A DNA stretch of 64,000 nt from Halobacterium noricense (GTDB lineage: Archaea; Halobacteriota; Halobacteria; Halobacteriales; Halobacteriaceae). Below the pieces are notes generated by a model. That model was given only the letters and a program-made list of their open reading frames with translations, had not been told where the DNA came from and ran no database searches. Below, piece by piece: positions 17,371 to 26,169 of this stretch. The stretch is from contig NZ_CP089468.1 of assembly GCF_021233435.1 (NCBI RefSeq), positions 1,178,001 through 1,242,000 of the forward strand. Reading direction: 5' to 3'. Numbering within the stretch: the first letter of the stretch is position 1; the number at the start of each line of letters is the position of its first letter. The position numbers and the translations under genes are program-made.

Positions 17371-18696
17371 ATGACCAACGTCCTCTTTCTCGTCGTCGAT
17401 TCCTTACGCTACGACGCCGTCGCCGCCAACGAGTTCGACACGCAGACCCTCGACGCGCTCGCCGAGGAGGGCGTCTCGTTCTCGCGGTGTTTCGCCCAAG
17501 GAATCAGCACCGCGCCGTCGATGACGGCGATGCTCACCGGCCGCTACCCGCTCGACTACGGCGGCCACTGGTACCTCGAGGAATCGCAGCCGACGATGGC
17601 CGAACAGTTCCAGCGGAACGGCTACACCACGGGCGCGATCCACTCGAACCCCAACGTCTCTCGCCTGCGGAACTTCGACCGCGGGTTCGACACGTTCGAG
17701 GAGAACATCCTTCCCTACGACCCGGACGGACTCGTGGACAACGCGCCGGACTCGCTGCTCCGATACGCGAACAAGGCCGCTCGCATCCTTCGACGCACGC
17801 CGTACCTCCCGGCGGAGAAAGTGAACCGGAGTCTCGCGGAGTGGATCGGTTCGACCGACGAGCCCTGGTTCCTCTGGACGCAGTACATGGACGTCCACGG
17901 TCCGTATCTCCCGGGCGGCGACTTCGGGTACCGGAACAAGTTCCGCGCCGAGCGCCTCTGGCGGAAAGCCGCCGTGAATGCTCCGGACGAGATTACACCT
18001 GACGAGCACGACGAACTCTGGACGAACTATCGCAAGGAAGTCGAGTATCTCGACCGGGAAATCGGGAACTTCCTCGACACGCTCGAAGAACGCGGCGAGC
18101 TCGAAGACACTGCCATCGTCGTCGTCGGCGACCACGGGGACGAGTTCGACGAGCACGGCCTGTACGGGCACAAGAATCTCCCGTACGACGAACTCACGCG
18201 AGTCCCGCTGCTGATTCGGTTCCCGGATTCAGCTCCCATCGACCAGCCGACGACTGTCGATTCGATGGTCCGCACCATCGACATCCTCCCGACGTTGCTC
18301 GATCTCGCCGACGCCGACTACTCGACTGAGATGGCCGAACGTCTCGAAGGCGAATCACTCCTCCCGGTCATTAACGGAGAGAGTCCGACTTACGACGCCG
18401 CCGTCACGGAGAAAGAGGTCCGGGGCGAGGACTACCTCCGTATCGGGTTCCGGACCGACCGCTGGAAGTACCTCTACGACGGCAAAACCGACGATCAGTA
18501 TCTCTACGACCTCGCGGACGATCCGAAAGAAACGAACGATGTGGCAGATCAGCATCCGGAAACAGTAGAGCGATTCCGCGAACGCTTGAACGACCGATTC
18601 GAGAGGATAAAAGAGACCTCTGAGGACGTCGAAGTTCCGGACATCGACGACGACGAAGCCGTAGAAGAACGTCTCAAGGCACTCGGATACAAGTGA
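17371..18696 (+). CDS. sulfatase-family (alkaline phosphatase superfamily) enzyme
   Basis: A 441-aa metal-dependent hydrolase or transferase. The N-terminal VLFLVVDSLRYDAV supplies the first metal Asp. The nucleophile region reads ISTAPSMTAMLTGRYPLDYG. In true sulfatases this is C/S-x-P-S-R, but here Thr holds the formylglycine position and Met replaces Arg. Later metal ligands are present in VVVGDHGDEFDEHGLYGHK. Thr nucleophiles are known in phosphotransfer members of the superfamily, so it may transfer phospho-groups rather than remove sulfate. No signal peptide is visible. It converges with the deacetylase gene. Confidence 0.85.
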   Translation: MTNVLFLVVDSLRYDAVAANEFDTQTLDALAEEGVSFSRCFAQGISTAPSMTAMLTGRYPLDYGGHWYLEESQPTMAEQFQRNGYTTGAIHSNPNVSRLRNFDRGFDTFEENILPYDPDGLVDNAPDSLLRYANKAARILRRTPYLPAEKVNRSLAEWIGSTDEPWFLWTQYMDVHGPYLPGGDFGYRNKFRAERLWRKAAVNAPDEITPDEHDELWTNYRKEVEYLDREIGNFLDTLEERGELEDTAIVVVGDHGDEFDEHGLYGHKNLPYDELTRVPLLIRFPDSAPIDQPTTVDSMVRTIDILPTLLDLADADYSTEMAERLEGESLLPVINGESPTYDAAVTEKEVRGEDYLRIGFRTDRWKYLYDGKTDDQYLYDLADDPKETNDVADQHPETVERFRERLNDRFERIKETSEDVEVPDIDDDEAVEERLKALGYK

Positions 18697-18709
18697 GTCG
18701 TCGCTATCG

Positions 18710-19651
18710 CTACTGACGGCCCGGCGATACACTCTTCAACGGTCGACATTCCAGTTCCCCCCTATCGACGAAGTCACGCACTCCCGCTAATACGCGCTCT
18801 AACCGTTCCAGGTCCTGCTCGGGTTCGTGCCCCAGATTGAACGGGTGGAACCACAGGTGGAACACGCCACCCGTACGAGCCGCACGCCGAAGCCCCTTTT
18901 TCGCTCGCGCAACACTACTCTCGCCTGGCGCGTACTGCCAGCCGTCGTACGAGGGCCGGAACACTTGCGACCCTGGGACCTCGACCACGCCATCGCGTTC
19001 CACTGGCTCGACCACGGGAGGTGTTCCCCGAATTGCTTCGTCGGCGAACCGTAGTGGCGGCTTCACCGCACTCGGCACAGACGCACGCTCGTACCAGCGC
19101 GCGTCCACGCCGCGATAAGCCTCGATTCCGTGCTCGCGGAGCACGTCCACGTGTCCGACGTCGTTCCGCGGGAACACGAAGCTCTTCGACTCCACGCCGT
19201 GCGCGCGAAGCGTCTCCACGGCAGCTCCAATCTCCTCTTCGGCGTGCTGCCGCGAACAGCCGTCGGCGCCCAGTTGCATGTGCGTCGACCCGTGCAGCCC
19301 GATTTCCTGCTCCGTCTCGCAGTCCTGAATTCGGTCAATCAGCCACGGCGCGTACCACAGGTCTTTGTCCATCCCACTCGCGCACGGCAGCTCGCCGAAC
19401 CAGTCGTCGACCCACTCGAAGTCCGGCGACGTCCGGTCGCTGTGGTCGCCGTCACAGTCCTCCAGCAGGTGGGAGACGACCGCCCACGTCGCGGGAATCT
19501 CGTACTTGTCGAACAAGTCGCAGAGCCGGTCGATGACCTCCGGCATGTTCCGATACGCTTCCTCGTACCGCTCGACGTTCCCCTTGTCGAACGTTCCCCA
19601 CGCGAGTTCGGTGTCCAGCGAGATCGTGAACACGCCCGTGTCGTCGCTCAT
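18710..19651 (-). CDS. polysaccharide deacetylase (NodB-like)
   Basis: A 313-aa enzyme of the carbohydrate esterase 4 type, expected to N-deacetylate amino sugars of a glycan or its precursor. It begins VFTISLDTELAWGTFD, where Asp13-x-Glu takes the place of the usual TFDD. Further landmarks are PATWAVVSHLLED, the metal-binding EIGLHGSTHMQLG with the H-x3-H pattern, FVFPRNDVGHVDVLREHGIE and a C-terminal HLWFHPFNLGHEP. It starts 2 bp after the phosphatase-superfamily gene and is probably translationally linked to it. Confidence 0.88.
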   Translation of the reverse strand: MSDDTGVFTISLDTELAWGTFDKGNVERYEEAYRNMPEVIDRLCDLFDKYEIPATWAVVSHLLEDCDGDHSDRTSPDFEWVDDWFGELPCASGMDKDLWYAPWLIDRIQDCETEQEIGLHGSTHMQLGADGCSRQHAEEEIGAAVETLRAHGVESKSFVFPRNDVGHVDVLREHGIEAYRGVDARWYERASVPSAVKPPLRFADEAIRGTPPVVEPVERDGVVEVPGSQVFRPSYDGWQYAPGESSVARAKKGLRRAARTGGVFHLWFHPFNLGHEPEQDLERLERVLAGVRDFVDRGELECRPLKSVSPGRQ

Positions 19652-19652
19652 G

Positions 19653-21203
19653 CTATTCCATGTACCCGAGGTCTTCCAGTCGGTCGGTCACGTCGCGCTC
19701 GACAGTCTGTGAATCAGCGCTGCCCACGTCCACGTCGACGCGCGAGACGTCTCGGTTTGCCGGCTCCGACTCCGCGTCGAAGAGGTTACGACGGACCTCG
19801 CCATCCATTCGCTCCGGTACGTCCTCGCCGTGGAGGTGGAGCAGTGTCGGCGCGATGTCGAGAATGTGCATGTCCGATAGCGCCGCCGTCTCGTCGATGT
19901 CCGGCCCGTATCCGATGAACATCCCCGTGTCCTTGTTCTCGCCGTGCCACTTGCTCGGCTCGCCGAACACGTCGTCGTTCCCAATCTTCCCCTCGATGTG
20001 GACGCCGGCAGCCTGGTCGAGCACCACGTCCGGACCGCGGCCAGTGTGTGGGCCGTTGTACACGTCCTCGCCGCGCAGCACTTGGTCGAACACCGCGTTC
20101 CCGGCCTCGTCAGTGAGCCCTTCTAGGTCGGCAATCAGCTCGTTGACGATTTGCTCGCGCTCTGTGGGGTCGTCGGCGAGCACGTACACGGGTCCCTGGC
20201 CGCTCGCGACCGCCTGCGAGCGCTCCCAGTCGATGACGTCGCCTTTCGCGCTCTTGTCGACCGAACCTTCCTCGTCGGGAAGCAGCATCTGTACGCGCTC
20301 CGGGAGCAGTCGCCGGGTCCACCACTCCACACCGAGCTTCGCGAGCACCGGCCGGACGCGTTCCTGCGTAATCCCCGCCTTGTGGAGGTAGTCGCTGACA
20401 CCCGACTCTGTCTGCAGGTAGCCGTGCTGTTCCAGCCACGTATTGATGCGGAAGGTCGTCTCGATTTCGTTTGAGCCGTGGTCGGACATCACGACGAAGT
20501 GATCGACCTCGTCCATCTCCAGCAGCCGGCCGACGCGCTCGTCGATTTTCTCCCACGCCTGCTTCACGACGTCCATGTCCCAGTAGAAGTGCTGGAGCAC
20601 GTTCAGGTAGAACACGGTCACGTGGACGAGCTCGTACTCGCCACTCTCGAGTTCGTCTTCGAGGACATCGAACCGCGAGTCGATCAGGTTGTAGATTTCG
20701 GGGACGCAGTCATTGTCCGGGTCGTCGCCGGACAGCAGCGACATCTTCTCCGGGTGGACGGCGTAGTCGTACTTCTCTTCCAGGTTTTCCTCCAGCGATT
20801 CGGGGTACGTGTAGCCGGTCTGTTCGGCGCCAGGGCCACCGGCGACGTGAATCCCGTCGACCTCTAGGGGCGGGTACGACGTGGGGAGGTTCACGACCGC
20901 GGCGTCGCCGTCGAGGAAGCGCCAGTAGTGCGTACCGTCGAAGTCGCCAGCTGCACTCCGGTTCTCTATCTTCCGTTCGTCCTCGTCGACGGCTTCCCAC
21001 CAGAACACGCCGAGCTTCCCTGGGTTCGTCCCGGTCGCGTAGCACTGCCAGTTCGGACACGTCACCGGCGGGAGGCAGCTCTGCATGTCCGTCGACGTGC
21101 CGTCTGTGGTCAGCGTAGCGAAGTTGGAGAGTGACCCGTCGCCGATCCACGGCTGGATCAACTCGAAACAGCCCCCGTCTAGCCCGAGTACGACCGTCGT
21201 CAT
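19653..21203 (-). CDS. type I phosphodiesterase / nucleotide pyrophosphatase-like protein
   Basis: A 516-aa alkaline-phosphatase-superfamily member. The N-terminus is VVLGLDGGCFELIQPWIGDG with the first metal Asp. The nucleophile block is PPVTCPNWQCYATGTNPGKLG, where the Thr of V-T-C-P-N-W matches the NPP-type nucleophile. Later ligands are seen in HFVVMSDHGSNEIETTFRIN and GENKDTGMFIGYGPDIDET, and the end resembles sulfatases (HILDIAPTLLHLHGEDVPE). It heads a two-gene operon with the deacetylase. A role in phosphoester turnover on a surface glycan is an inference from the neighbourhood. Confidence 0.87.
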   Translation of the reverse strand: MTTVVLGLDGGCFELIQPWIGDGSLSNFATLTTDGTSTDMQSCLPPVTCPNWQCYATGTNPGKLGVFWWEAVDEDERKIENRSAAGDFDGTHYWRFLDGDAAVVNLPTSYPPLEVDGIHVAGGPGAEQTGYTYPESLEENLEEKYDYAVHPEKMSLLSGDDPDNDCVPEIYNLIDSRFDVLEDELESGEYELVHVTVFYLNVLQHFYWDMDVVKQAWEKIDERVGRLLEMDEVDHFVVMSDHGSNEIETTFRINTWLEQHGYLQTESGVSDYLHKAGITQERVRPVLAKLGVEWWTRRLLPERVQMLLPDEEGSVDKSAKGDVIDWERSQAVASGQGPVYVLADDPTEREQIVNELIADLEGLTDEAGNAVFDQVLRGEDVYNGPHTGRGPDVVLDQAAGVHIEGKIGNDDVFGEPSKWHGENKDTGMFIGYGPDIDETAALSDMHILDIAPTLLHLHGEDVPERMDGEVRRNLFDAESEPANRDVSRVDVDVGSADSQTVERDVTDRLEDLGYME

Positions 21204-21293
21204 TTCCTCGTACTCGGCAGCCGACGACTAAATGGTCTGCGTTCCTCACGAAGTCCGCCTGTCGTGACTCTCTTCTCGGCGGTTCCGAACCTG

Positions 21294-22415
21294 CTATTCT
21301 GCCAGCAACTCCTCGTACAGCCCGTCCAGCTCCTCGACCATCGTCGCGACGGAGAACCGGTCAGCACGCTCTAGTCCACGCGCACCCATCTGTTCACGCA
21401 ATTCCTCGTCCGCCAGCAGCCGCTCCAGCCGGTCGGCTAACGCCTCTGAATCTCCAGTCGGAATCAGATACCCGTTCTCACCGTCCGCAACTTGCTCGGG
21501 AATCCCTGCGATGTCAGTAGCCACGACGGGCAACCCGCTCGCCATCGCTTCCGTAATCACTCGGGGCGTCCCTTCGCGGAACGACGGCAACACGAGCACG
21601 TCGCTCGCCGCGAGCACGCGCGGGACGTCGTCCCGGAAGCCGGTGAGGAACACCTGATTGGCCAACCCACGGTCCTCGACCGCCGCGGCCAGCGAGTCGT
21701 ACAGCGGCCCGTCGCCGACGATGCAGACTGACCCCTGGAAGTCACCCAACGACTCTACGGCGTCCAGTAATACCTCGTGACCTTTGCCGCCGGCGAGCCG
21801 CCCGACCATGACGATGCGCGGCCGCTCCCCGGGTAAATCATCCGCAGGCTGTGCGTCCGCGAACGCGTCCAGGTCCACGCCGCTGTAGACGGTCGTGTAC
21901 TGCTTTGGCCGACCGATGCCGCGCTCCAGATAGTCGTCAGCGATGACGTCCGCGTTCGTGACGATACAGTCCGTGTACGTCGCAGCCTGCCGCTCACAGG
22001 CAAGCACGAAGCGATTCAACGAGCTGCTGCGGTCGTCGGCGAACGGCACACCATGTACAGTATGTACGATGTTCGGCACGCCAGCCAGTGCCGCCGCGAA
22101 GCGCCCGATGATGCCGGCTTCTGTGCTGTGCGTGTGCACGATGTCGAAGTTCTCGCGTCGGAGGTACCGCGCCAGCGACAGCACAGCGGGGACTGTCGTC
22201 ACGGGATTGTAGTGGCGAATCAGCGGGAAGCGCTTCGTCTCGACGCCGTCGCGCTCCAGTAAGTCGACCTGCGCTTGGTCGTACTCCGCGCCGTACCCGA
22301 CGGTGAACTCGTAGTCGTCGAGTCCCTGTACGGTCGCGATGGTCTTCGCTTCGGCACCACCCTTCAGCAGGCGCGTAATCAGATGGAAGACTCGCGGCCG
22401 CTCGCTACCGGTCAT
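21294..22415 (-). CDS. GT4-family glycosyltransferase
   Basis: A 373-aa GT-B enzyme. It opens RVFHLITRLLKGGAEAKTI, the L-x-x-GGAE loop typical of the WcaL/ExoL-type GT4 proteins. NFDIVHTHSTEAGIIGRFAA and NIVHTVHGVPF follow. The donor side holds RIVMVGRLAGGKGHEVLLDA and DVLVLPSFREGTPRVITEAM, then GLPVVATDIAGIPEQVADGE. Length and motifs are complete. It is 90 bp beyond the phosphatase-superfamily gene on the same strand. Confidence 0.92.
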   Translation of the reverse strand: MTGSERPRVFHLITRLLKGGAEAKTIATVQGLDDYEFTVGYGAEYDQAQVDLLERDGVETKRFPLIRHYNPVTTVPAVLSLARYLRRENFDIVHTHSTEAGIIGRFAAALAGVPNIVHTVHGVPFADDRSSSLNRFVLACERQAATYTDCIVTNADVIADDYLERGIGRPKQYTTVYSGVDLDAFADAQPADDLPGERPRIVMVGRLAGGKGHEVLLDAVESLGDFQGSVCIVGDGPLYDSLAAAVEDRGLANQVFLTGFRDDVPRVLAASDVLVLPSFREGTPRVITEAMASGLPVVATDIAGIPEQVADGENGYLIPTGDSEALADRLERLLADEELREQMGARGLERADRFSVATMVEELDGLYEELLAE

Positions 22416-22535
22416 CGAGCAGTCACACGTCCAGCGACGTCCCTCGGTGCCTTAAGCCTCATTCTCCAAGTCGACACCGATCACCGTTTCGAGTAACGAC
22501 ACCCTAAAACCCCTGTAGCGTATCTGACAGCCCAT

Positions 22536-23807
22536 ATGGAAGGCAAGCAGACGCGTGTCGGCGTAGTCGGCCTCGGATACGTCGGCCTCCCGCTGGCGCT
22601 TGCGATGCACGACGCAGGCTACGATGTCGTCGGCGTCGACGTCGACCCGGACAAGGTCGAACGACTCCGCAGTGGCGAATCAACGGTCAACGACATCACT
22701 GACGACGAAGTCGCCGAAGCCTCGCTCAATGGCCTGACGTTCACTACCGACTACGACCAGCTCGCGGACGCCGACGGCGTCTCGATCTGCGTGCCGACGC
22801 CGCTCCGGAAGACGGACACGCCAGATCTCTCGTATGTCCTCGACGCTGCCGAACGACTCGCACCAGTCGTCGACGACTGCACGGTCGTCCTCGAAAGCAC
22901 CGTCTACCCGGGCGCAACCAAGGAGGCCGTCGCCGACGTACTCGCCGAGAACGGGACGGACATCGGTGAGGACATCTATCTCGCGTTCTCACCTGAGCGC
23001 ATCGACCCCGGCAACGAGGAGTACGGCCCCACGGACATCCCGAAAGTCCTCGGCGGCGTCACGCCGGAGTGTGGTGACCGTGCGGAAGCGCTCTACGCGC
23101 CCGTCTTCGACAAGGTCGTCCGCGTCGATTCCTCAACGGAAGCCGAACTCGTCAAACTCCTCGAAAACACGTTCCGCGCGGTGAACATCGGCCTCATCAA
23201 CGAACTCGCGCAAATCGCCCACGAACTCGACGTCGACATCTGGAACGCCATCGAAGCCGCCGAGACGAAGCCGTTCGGCTTCATGCCGTTCTACCCCGGC
23301 CCCGGCCTGGGCGGCCACTGCATCCCCATCGACCCATTCTACCTCTCCTGGAAGGCCGACCAGCACGGCGTCGACACGCGCTTTATCGACCTCGCGGACA
23401 CAGTCAACCGCGAGATGCCCCAGCACGTCGTCCAACGTGTCGTCGAACAACTCAACGACCGCGGCACCGCGCTGTCGAACGCGAATGTCCTCGTTATCGG
23501 CGCCGCCTACAAGCCCGATGTCTCGGACGTCCGCGAGTCCCCGGCAATCGACATCATTACCGAACTCGACGACTGGAACGCAACTGTCGACTACCACGAC
23601 CCGCACGTGCCCGAACTCGACATCGGTGCAGCGACCTACGAATCGGTCCCCTTGACTGACGGCCGCCTCAACGATGCGGATTGCGTTATCATCGTCACGG
23701 ATCACTCAACGCTGGATGTCGACCGACTCGTCGACGAGTCGACGCTCCTGTTCGACGCCCGGAATGCGACCAGCCACCGGGACGACGACCACGTCGTCCG
23801 GCTTTGA
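22536..23807 (+). CDS. nucleotide-sugar dehydrogenase (UDP-ManNAc/UDP-GlcNAc type)
   Basis: A 423-aa NAD-dependent enzyme that oxidises C6 of a UDP-sugar to a uronic acid. The Rossmann motif is GVVGLGYVGLPLALAMHDAG near residue 9. Also present are ESTVYPGATKEAV, FSPERIDPGNEEYGPTDIPK (typical of the WbpA/WecC branch rather than UDP-glucose dehydrogenase), ELVKLLENTFRAVNIGLINE, and the catalytic Cys in GPGLGGHCIPIDPFYLSWK near residue 261. The C-terminal cap has GAAYKPDVSDVRESPA. The substrate within this branch is not decidable from sequence. Confidence 0.93.
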   Translation: MEGKQTRVGVVGLGYVGLPLALAMHDAGYDVVGVDVDPDKVERLRSGESTVNDITDDEVAEASLNGLTFTTDYDQLADADGVSICVPTPLRKTDTPDLSYVLDAAERLAPVVDDCTVVLESTVYPGATKEAVADVLAENGTDIGEDIYLAFSPERIDPGNEEYGPTDIPKVLGGVTPECGDRAEALYAPVFDKVVRVDSSTEAELVKLLENTFRAVNIGLINELAQIAHELDVDIWNAIEAAETKPFGFMPFYPGPGLGGHCIPIDPFYLSWKADQHGVDTRFIDLADTVNREMPQHVVQRVVEQLNDRGTALSNANVLVIGAAYKPDVSDVRESPAIDIITELDDWNATVDYHDPHVPELDIGAATYESVPLTDGRLNDADCVIIVTDHSTLDVDRLVDESTLLFDARNATSHRDDDHVVRL

Positions 23808-23831
23808 AGAACCTCTTCGACGTCCTCCTCA

Positions 23832-24353
23832 CTACGAAGACTCGTTGGCGTCTGTGAGAACTATCTCGGCGCGTTCGACATACCGGTTGTTCGTCCAGCT
23901 ACGAGCCTCACGCATTAGCGCCAGTAGTGACCGCGCTGTCTTTGGCGTGACCGCGTCGTTCCGAGTGAGCGCGAGCAATAACGTCGGCGTCGTCACGAGT
24001 CGGGTATCGACGAGCGACGCGTGCACGAGCGCGAGCTGGTTGAACTCGTCACAGAGCAGCTGTGCAGCGCCACAGTCGTTGGCGAGCGTGACGGCCGCGT
24101 TCTCACCGTCGTCGAGCGGGAACGATTCGTCGAGGGTGATGTCGCGCACGTCGAGTGCTTGTTGCCGGTCGAGCACGCGCAGTGCTCCCTGACCCGACGT
24201 GTCGTCGTACGTCGCAGTCTCTGTGAGCTCATCAACCACGAGTTTTGGGACGAGCACGGTGTGTTGGTCGAGGAGGTAGTCAAGTGGGTTCCACTCGTGG
24301 TCGGCGACCGCCCCCAAACTCACGAGCGCGGACGTATCTGCGACGACCTGCAT
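23832..24353 (-). CDS. PIN-domain toxin-like protein
   Basis: A 173-aa PIN-fold RNase candidate. Acidic residues lie in order: VVADTSALVSLG at the N-terminus, a Glu in VPKLVVDELTE, DDGENAAVTLAND in the middle, and LLCDEFNQL. It is paralogous to the PIN gene at 35735 (shared ADTSALVSL, DDGE..V.LAN, L.DEF). It starts directly after the RHH antitoxin stop, the usual antitoxin-toxin order. The pair sits between two sugar-metabolism genes with no link to them. Confidence 0.8.
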   Translation of the reverse strand: MQVVADTSALVSLGAVADHEWNPLDYLLDQHTVLVPKLVVDELTETATYDDTSGQGALRVLDRQQALDVRDITLDESFPLDDGENAAVTLANDCGAAQLLCDEFNQLALVHASLVDTRLVTTPTLLLALTRNDAVTPKTARSLLALMREARSWTNNRYVERAEIVLTDANESS

Positions 24354-24677
24354 CTACGAGTCCGCGAGCTCGTCGGCGGTCGCGTCGACGAACCCCTCGT
24401 CGAGTTGCTCCTTGAGCACGCGGAAGTTCGCCGCCTCCTCGTGGCCAACGACAGCCTTGAGCTCGTCAAAAGTGATGTCGTCGTCGTAGTACGCGTCTGC
24501 AAGCTCCTGTTTGAGGTCGTCGTCGTGGCTAGCGTCTCGTACGTACTCCTGGAGCGCCGACAGGATAACCGACGTGCGGTCCGTTTCGAGTACTGTCGCC
24601 AGCGTATCCGCCTGTTGAACGACACTCTCAGGCGCCCGGAACTGGACGCGCTGTTTCTCTCCCCTCTCCGAACTCAT
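24354..24677 (-). CDS. ribbon-helix-helix antitoxin-like protein
   Basis: A 107-aa protein. RVQFRAPESVVQQADTLATVL followed by RTSVILSALQEYVRDA is a MetJ/Arc-type ribbon-helix-helix DNA-binding unit. The rest is acidic and carries YYDDDITFDELKAVVGHEEA and FRVLKEQLDEGF, nearly the same scheme as the paralogue at 35373 (YYDDQLEFETVKQLVGTETA). It should neutralise the adjacent PIN protein and repress the operon. Upstream lies a divergent epimerase gene, so the 124-bp gap must hold both promoters. Confidence 0.8.
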   Translation of the reverse strand: MSSERGEKQRVQFRAPESVVQQADTLATVLETDRTSVILSALQEYVRDASHDDDLKQELADAYYDDDITFDELKAVVGHEEAANFRVLKEQLDEGFVDATADELADS

Positions 24678-24801
24678 GTGTGTACGTTGTGAGCTACACG
24701 GTCAAAGAACTATCGCCCGATCGAGAATGCTTTAGTGCGCGCCCCAGCAGTCACCTGTTCGAAGTCGACAGACCCATTTCGACTCGTGGAGATGGTGACG
24801 T

Positions 24802-25731
24802 ATGCCCACCGCACTCGTTACCGGCGTCGCGGGGTTCATCGGGCCGAACCTCGCTGACGCGCTACTCGACCGCGGCTACGACGTTCGCGGCATCGACAAC
24901 TTCGAAACCGGCCGCGAACAGAATCTCGAATCCCTGCATGCGGACGACGACTTCACCTTCCATGAGGCAGATATCCGAGACGCCGAAACTATCGCCGACG
25001 TCACCGAGGGCGTCGACTACGTGTTCCATCAGGCAGCCGTTCCATCGGTCCCGCGCAGCGTCGAGGACCCCGTCACCAGTACGGACGCCAACTGTACGGG
25101 AACGGCAACGGTCCTAGATGCTGCCCGCAAGGCCGACGTCGACACCGCTGTCGTTGCGTCCTCCTCGTCGATCTATGGCTCGACAGAACAGCTCCCGAAA
25201 GTTGAAGCGATGACCGAACAGCCCGAGTCCCCGTACGCCCTTTCGAAGTACTACACGGAGAAGCTCGCGCTCCAGTTCAGCGACCTCTACGACATTGATA
25301 CGGCCGCACTCCGCTATTTCAACATCTTCGGCCCACGCCAGGACCCCAACGGCGAGTACGCTGCAGTCATCCCGAAGTTCATCTCGCTGCTGCTGGATGG
25401 TGAACGTCCCGTCATCTACGGTGACGGCGAACAGTCCCGTGACTTCACGTTCATCGACAACGCCGTTCAAGCGAATATTCTCGCCGCGGAGAGCGACGTG
25501 ACTGGCGAAGCGTTCAACGTCGGCACCGGCGGCCGCGTTACAATCAACGAACTCGTCGACGCGCTCAACGACATTCTCGGCACTGACATCGACCCCGTCT
25601 ACGACGACCCACGCCCGGGCGACGTTCGACACTCCCACGCCGACATCTCGAAAGCCGAAGAACTCCTGGGGTACGACCCGGACGTCGGCTTTGCGGACGG
25701 GCTTGAGGCAACGATTCCGTACTACCGCTAG
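24802..25731 (+). CDS. NAD-dependent epimerase/dehydratase (UDP-glucose 4-epimerase-like)
   Basis: A 309-aa extended short-chain dehydrogenase. ALVTGVAGFIGPNLADALLD is the NAD site. VDYVFHQAAVPSVPRSVEDP, VVASSSSIYGSTEQLPK and the catalytic SPYALSKYYTEKLALQ (YxxxK) follow. RYFNIFGPRQDPNGEYAAVI and the C-terminal ISKAEELLGYDPD are classical for UDP-sugar 4-epimerases. It would supply galactose- or GalNAc-type precursors to the surrounding glycosyltransferases. Its stop is 4 bp before inverted-repeat copy 1. Confidence 0.92.
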   Translation: MPTALVTGVAGFIGPNLADALLDRGYDVRGIDNFETGREQNLESLHADDDFTFHEADIRDAETIADVTEGVDYVFHQAAVPSVPRSVEDPVTSTDANCTGTATVLDAARKADVDTAVVASSSSIYGSTEQLPKVEAMTEQPESPYALSKYYTEKLALQFSDLYDIDTAALRYFNIFGPRQDPNGEYAAVIPKFISLLLDGERPVIYGDGEQSRDFTFIDNAVQANILAAESDVTGEAFNVGTGGRVTINELVDALNDILGTDIDPVYDDPRPGDVRHSHADISKAEELLGYDPDVGFADGLEATIPYYR

Positions 25732-25734
25732 GTG

Positions 25735-25776
25735 TTAACCAACACACCCCGCATTTCTCCCGCTTCTGTTGGTTAA
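25735..25776. repeat. TTAACCAAC...GTTGGTTAA inverted repeat, copy 1
   Basis: Arms TTAACCAAC (25735-25743) and GTTGGTTAA (25768-25776) are perfect complements separated by 24 bp; an extra A/T pair extends them to 10 bp. It begins 4 bp after the epimerase stop. The spacer is unrelated in sequence to those of the other three copies. Function unknown. Confidence 0.8.
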
Positions 25777-25890
25777 AGTAAGAATCGGCACGGCAGGTTC
25801 GAGAGAGTGTCGAGAAGCTATTTCTCCCTCAACGCCGCAGCCAGTTACGGGAGCTCCATCCAACTTACCGTACAGGAACTCAGCGCGATG

Positions 25891-26142
25891 TTAGTGATCG
25901 CCGTCGTGCTGGGCGTATTGCGGTACTTCTGAGACGATGTCAAGGATGGTCTCCCCATCATCGACATACTGCTCAGCATCAGACTCACCTTCGTCGTGGT
26001 AACTTCTAACCAACTGGTTGCGAAGCGAGTCGGTGTAATTCCAAAGTCGTAGTCGGGACAACCGCTCCAGCAGCCCCCACGCCGTACCATCGCCGCCGAC
26101 GAACGCTGCTTTCCGGAATCGTTTAGTCGGTCTGTCGACCAA
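25891..26142 (-). CDS. possible 83-aa protein or C-terminal gene fragment
   Basis: The minus strand carries an open frame starting from a TTG at 26142. It reads VDRPTKRFRKAAFVGGDGTA, then LLERLSRLRLWNYTDSLRNQ and SYHDEGESDAEQYVDDGETI, and ends QYAQHDGDH. The acidic composition is haloarchaeal and the text looks protein-like, but no family was recognised and the start is weak. It faces the divergent DUF4330-like gene, whose start is 28 bp away. It may be the tail of a lost gene. Confidence 0.35.
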   Translation of the reverse strand: MVDRPTKRFRKAAFVGGDGTAWGLLERLSRLRLWNYTDSLRNQLVRSYHDEGESDAEQYVDDGETILDIVSEVPQYAQHDGDH

Positions 26143-26169
26143 TCGAGAACAACATGATTGGTGGTCTCT

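Noticed and set aside
20471-21118. Plus-strand frame opposite the phosphodiesterase-like gene
   Set aside because: Arg-rich antisense translation; the minus-strand protein has full family motifs.
25735-25776. Reading the TTAACCAAC inverted repeats as CRISPR repeats or intrinsic terminators
   Set aside because: Copies are 7-14 kb apart with no spacer array. They lack a T-run after the dyad and also occur upstream of genes.
25808-25932. Possible 41-aa plus-strand ORF ending VLGVLRYF with one hydrophobic stretch
   Set aside because: No recognisable family, weak GTG start, and it overlaps the minus-strand candidate. Cannot be supported.
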